Shown in pieces: positions 60,865-64,000 of a stretch of DNA of 64,000 nucleotides. The translations under genes and the position numbers were made by a program. Position 1 is the stretch's first letter, and every line of letters begins with the position of its first letter. The stretch is from Actinomycetes bacterium (GTDB taxonomy: Bacteria > Actinomycetota > Acidimicrobiia > Acidimicrobiales > Palsa-688): the NCBI GenBank assembly GCA_021787365.1, contig JAJYMB010000144.1:124001-188000 (forward strand). The letters are read 5' to 3'. The notes beneath the pieces were generated by a model, which worked only from the letters and a program-made list of their open reading frames with translations, ran no database searches and was not told where the DNA came from.

Positions 60865-61335
60865 CTACCAGCGGTAGTGGGCAAAGGCCCGGTTGGACTC
60901 GGCCATCTTGTGCATGTCCTCGCGGCGCTTCACGGCCGCGCCCGTACCGTTGGAGGCATCGATGAGCTCGCCCGCCAGCCGCTCGGCCATCGTCTTTTCG
61001 CGCCTCTGCCTCGAATATCCTACCAGCCAGCGAACCGAAAGCGTCGCCGCCCTCCGCGGCTTGACGTCCACCGGCACCTGGTAGGTGGCCCCACCGACCC
61101 GCCGGCTCTTCACCTCGAGCTGGGGCCTCGTGTTCTCCACGGCGCGCTTCAACACCGTGATCGGCTCGCCGGCGCCCTTTGCCTTGACCGTGTCGAGGGC
61201 ACCGTAGACGATGCGCTCGGCCAGGCTGCGCTTGCCCCTCGAGAGGATCTTGTTCACAAGTTGCGTCACGGCCACCGAGTGGTAGATCGGGTCTGGCGCG
61301 AGCTCGCGGCGCGGTGCGGGGCCCTTCCTCGGCAT
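60865..61335 (-). CDS. rpsG: 30S ribosomal protein S7
   Basis: [47 protein letters not shown]...[22 protein letters not shown]-type C-terminus. Confidence 0.98.
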   Translation of the reverse strand: MPRKGPAPRRELAPDPIYHSVAVTQLVNKILSRGKRSLAERIVYGALDTVKAKGAGEPITVLKRAVENTRPQLEVKSRRVGGATYQVPVDVKPRRAATLSVRWLVGYSRQRREKTMAERLAGELIDASNGTGAAVKRREDMHKMAESNRAFAHYRW

Positions 61336-61346
61336 CGGTTACCTCC

Positions 61347-61715
61347 TCAAGCCTTCTTGGCGCCGTAGCGGCTGCGCGCTTGTTTGCGGTCCCGCACGCC
61401 GGCGGTATCGAGGGTGCCCCGGACCACCTTGTAGCGCACCCCGGGCAGGTCCTTCACGCGGCCGCCCCTCACGAGCACGATGGAGTGCTCCTGGAGGTTG
61501 TGCCCGACGCCTGGTATGTAAGCGGTGATCTCGAAGCCCGACGAGAGCCTCACGCGGGCGACCTTACGCAGGGCTGAGTTGGGCTTCTTGGGCGTGTTGG
61601 TGTAGACGCGGGTGCACACCCCACGGCGCTGGGGAGCACCCCGCAACGCCGGCGTCTTGGTCTTCTTGGAACTCTGCTGGCGACCCTTGCGCACCAGCTG
61701 GGCAATCGTGGGCAT
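61347..61715 (-). CDS. rpsL: 30S ribosomal protein S12
   Basis: [78 protein letters not shown]. Confidence 0.98.
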   Translation of the reverse strand: MPTIAQLVRKGRQQSSKKTKTPALRGAPQRRGVCTRVYTNTPKKPNSALRKVARVRLSSGFEITAYIPGVGHNLQEHSIVLVRGGRVKDLPGVRYKVVRGTLDTAGVRDRKQARSRYGAKKA

Positions 61716-61881
61716 AAAAACTCTCTGGGAAGGAAGGTCTTGTCGGACAGGCGCGAACCTCCAGGGTTGCCCGGAGGACAAGGCGCCATGTTAGCATGCC
61801 GTCGCCCGGCACCGGCGCCGGCACGGGCACGCGCTGGGCGCCACAACCGGCGGTCGCCCCGCCTCAGCTCAGGTACGCGCT

Positions 61882-63666
61882 TCAGGCCGCCCCGCCCACC
61901 ACCGTATTGGTCTTCAGGGTGGCGGAGCCCTGAGCGCCAGCGTCGCCAAACCCGGCGGCCGTGCCGTTCGCGCTCACCACCCAGTAGCCGCCCCCGTCCG
62001 CCGTCGGCACGATAGCCCGCACCGGCTTGGGGGAAAAACCGAGCCCAGAGCCATAGTAGGTGGCCTTACCGAAGGCAAAGACGCCGCCGTCCGAGGCGAC
62101 AAGCCAGTAACCGTCCCCCTGGGCCGGCGCAGCCATGCCGACGATCGGGGCCTTCAGGTGGAGCTTGCCAGTAGAGCCGTAGTAGCGCGCATCGCCGTAG
62201 TTGAAAATGCCCCCGTCGGACGCGACCAGCCAGTAGCCCTTGCCGTCCGGGGTCGAGGCCATGCCCACGATGGGCTTGGCCAGGTGAGACGGCGAGCCAT
62301 ATGTCTTCGCGTTGCCGAAGGCGAAGACCTTGCCCTTGGCCGTCACGAGCCAGTAGCCCTTGCCACCTGGGATCTGGGCCATCCCGACCACCTTGGAGCC
62401 TCCCAGCTTGGAGACCGGGAGCGAGCCGAGTTCGGCGGCGTTGCCCGAAGCAAGTACGCGTCCACTGTTGGTCACGAGGTGGTAGGTGCCGGCGGGTCCC
62501 GGGGCGCTCGCGGTACTCCGGGGCTTGTTGACCATGGCGAAGGTGGCCGGGGAAGAGACCCCGGAGACGCTCGCCGTTACGACGTAACCCCCGGCCGTAG
62601 CGTCGGCCGAGAAGGACGGGGCGATGGCCACTCCGTCTGAGCCCGTCGTGACGGTCACAGAATGGCCGGCACCAGCGAAGACGCCGCTCGGGCCAGAGGC
62701 GGGGGCCTCGAAGACGACCTCTGCGCCGGCCACGCCGTTGCCATTGGAGTCGGTGACCGTGACGGCGAGGGGGACGGCGAAGTCGGTCCCGGACTCTGCC
62801 GACTGGGAGTCGCCTGCGCCGGCCTGGACGCTGTAGGGGGCACCGGAGCCGACCGTCAAGGTGAAGGTGGCGACCGAGTCGAGCCCCGAGACCGAGGCGG
62901 TCACGCTGAGGCTGCCAGAGGTCGTGCCGGCCATGAGTAGCGGGCTTGTGGCCTGGCCGGACTCGTCGGTCTGCTCGCTGACGCTGGCCCCGCCGCCCAC
63001 GAAGGAGGCGGTCGCTCCCGAGCTGCCGGCCGTCACGGCGAAGGTGACGGTGGCGCCCGGGACCGGGTCGCCGGAGCTGTCGGTGACACTGGCCACCAAG
63101 GGGTCGGGGAAGCTGGCGCCGGGGCCGGCCGACTGGGCGTTGCCCGAGACGGCCGAGACGGAGTTGGCCACTCCGACCGTGGTGTTGGTCAAGCTGAAGT
63201 CGGCCTCGAAGGCGCCCACTCGCGCGACGACGCTGAAGGTGCCGCTCACCTCGTTGGCCGTGAGGGTAGGGGCCGTCGCCTCCCCCGAGGAAGAAGTGGC
63301 AACTGTCGCCGTCGTGACGGCGCCGGCGAAGGTGCCGCTCGCACCGGTAGAGGGGGCCGTAAAAGTCACATCGACATTGGGCACGGGGCAGCCAGCGGTG
63401 TCGACCACCTCTGCCGTGAGGGACTGCATATAGGCCGTGGCGACTTTGGCCACCTGGTCGTTGCCACCCTGGACCGTTATGCCGGCCACGGTGCCGGTGC
63501 ATGCCGACGTGGGGGGGCTCGCCGCGCCCGCCGGCGCTGCCTCCCAGAGGGACGTGCCAACCACCAACATGGCTAGCGCGCTGGCGCCGGCCAGGCAACT
63601 GGCCAACGCCACGCGCCGCGGGCCCGCCGCGCTGACTCGCTCTTCACCCTTGGTCCTGGTGCTCAT
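61882..63666 (-). CDS. secreted protein with three Ig-like (Big_1-type) repeats and five C-terminal GYW repeats
   Basis: Signal-like N-terminus; repeats ...DSSGDPVPGATVTFAV...; C-terminal GYWLVASDGGIFNYGDARYYGSTGKL... GYWLVASDGGVFAFGKATYYGSG. Confidence 0.88.
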   Translation of the reverse strand: MSTRTKGEERVSAAGPRRVALASCLAGASALAMLVVGTSLWEAAPAGAASPPTSACTGTVAGITVQGGNDQVAKVATAYMQSLTAEVVDTAGCPVPNVDVTFTAPSTGASGTFAGAVTTATVATSSSGEATAPTLTANEVSGTFSVVARVGAFEADFSLTNTTVGVANSVSAVSGNAQSAGPGASFPDPLVASVTDSSGDPVPGATVTFAVTAGSSGATASFVGGGASVSEQTDESGQATSPLLMAGTTSGSLSVTASVSGLDSVATFTLTVGSGAPYSVQAGAGDSQSAESGTDFAVPLAVTVTDSNGNGVAGAEVVFEAPASGPSGVFAGAGHSVTVTTGSDGVAIAPSFSADATAGGYVVTASVSGVSSPATFAMVNKPRSTASAPGPAGTYHLVTNSGRVLASGNAAELGSLPVSKLGGSKVVGMAQIPGGKGYWLVTAKGKVFAFGNAKTYGSPSHLAKPIVGMASTPDGKGYWLVASDGGIFNYGDARYYGSTGKLHLKAPIVGMAAPAQGDGYWLVASDGGVFAFGKATYYGSGLGFSPKPVRAIVPTADGGGYWVVSANGTAAGFGDAGAQGSATLKTNTVVGGAA

Positions 63667-63752
63667 CGGTCTCACTTTGCCTACCTTGCAGTAACAGTGG
63701 GGTAACAGGGCGCTGGGCTCACCCGTTGGCGCCCCGCGCCGCACCACCCGAG

Positions 63753-63812
63753 CCGCCAAAACCAAGGCCGCCAAAACCAAAGCCGCCAAAACCAAGGCCG
63801 CCAAAACCAAAG
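63753..63812. repeat. 15-nt tandem repeat (ccgccaaaaccaa[gg/ag], 4 copies) encoding FGFGG on the minus strand
   Basis: ccgccaaaaccaagg/ccgccaaaaccaaag alternating four times. Confidence 0.93.
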
Positions 63813-63927
63813 AAACTGCCCCCGAAACCACAGCCGGCTGAAGTCGCCGGGCTCACCGAGAGGCGAGTCGCTGTCACGGCCCCGATGCTGCTGGTCGAGC
63901 CGAAAGCAGTCGCGCACTCGCCCACCT

Positions 63928-63999
63928 TTAGGCCCCGAGCGCCTTTCGTAGGCCTATCTCCCGGATGCGCTCGGTCACCGAGACGAGCATGATGTTCAT
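63928..63999 (-). pseudogene. C-terminal part of a MacB/FtsX-type ABC permease ending prematurely (continues past right edge)
   Basis: Minus strand reads MNIMLVSVTERIREIGLRKALGA-TAA, the MacB-type hallmark followed by a stop where the last TM helices should be. Confidence 0.65.
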
Positions 64000-64000
64000 G

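Overview
The window is a high-GC, gene-dense chromosomal segment from an actinobacterium. It is probably Acidimicrobiia-like, judged from the secreted GYWLVASDGG-repeat proteins and gene content; this is inference only. Most of it is housekeeping: fabF (truncated at the left edge), uvrD/pcrA, guaB3-like, an LCP-family gene, groES-groEL with a CIRCE-like operator, an S9 peptidase, the tsaD-rimI-tsaB/tsaE t6A genes, a DUF58-MoxR-DUF4129 cluster, serC, alr, nnrE/D, acpS, an oversized glmS-like gene, glmM, rpsI-rplM, ctaC-ctaD-ctaF, an Lpd-like flavoprotein, pspA, proA, cysH and sulfite reductase, class II DAHP synthase, nadD-rsfS, and rpsL-rpsG-fusA-tuf-rpsJ. The strongest unusual signal is a complete LAGLIDADG-type intein (15301-16371) inside a family-4 uracil-DNA glycosylase. 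Its +1 extein Cys is the predicted third [4Fe-4S] ligand. Other points of interest: a MoxR / VWA / SPFH-zinc-ribbon / Tim44-zinc-ribbon cluster whose Tim44-like gene carries an in-frame amber codon at codon 7; repeated gene 3' ends that carry the stop codon (uvrD, S9 peptidase, rplM); several in-frame coding minisatellites; two secreted repeat proteins sharing a C-terminal repeat module; a TacA-like antitoxin remnant; and a truncated MacB-type permease at the right edge. No rRNA, tRNA, CRISPR array or intact transposon was recognised. All calls come from reading the sequence and supplied translations; no database search was run.
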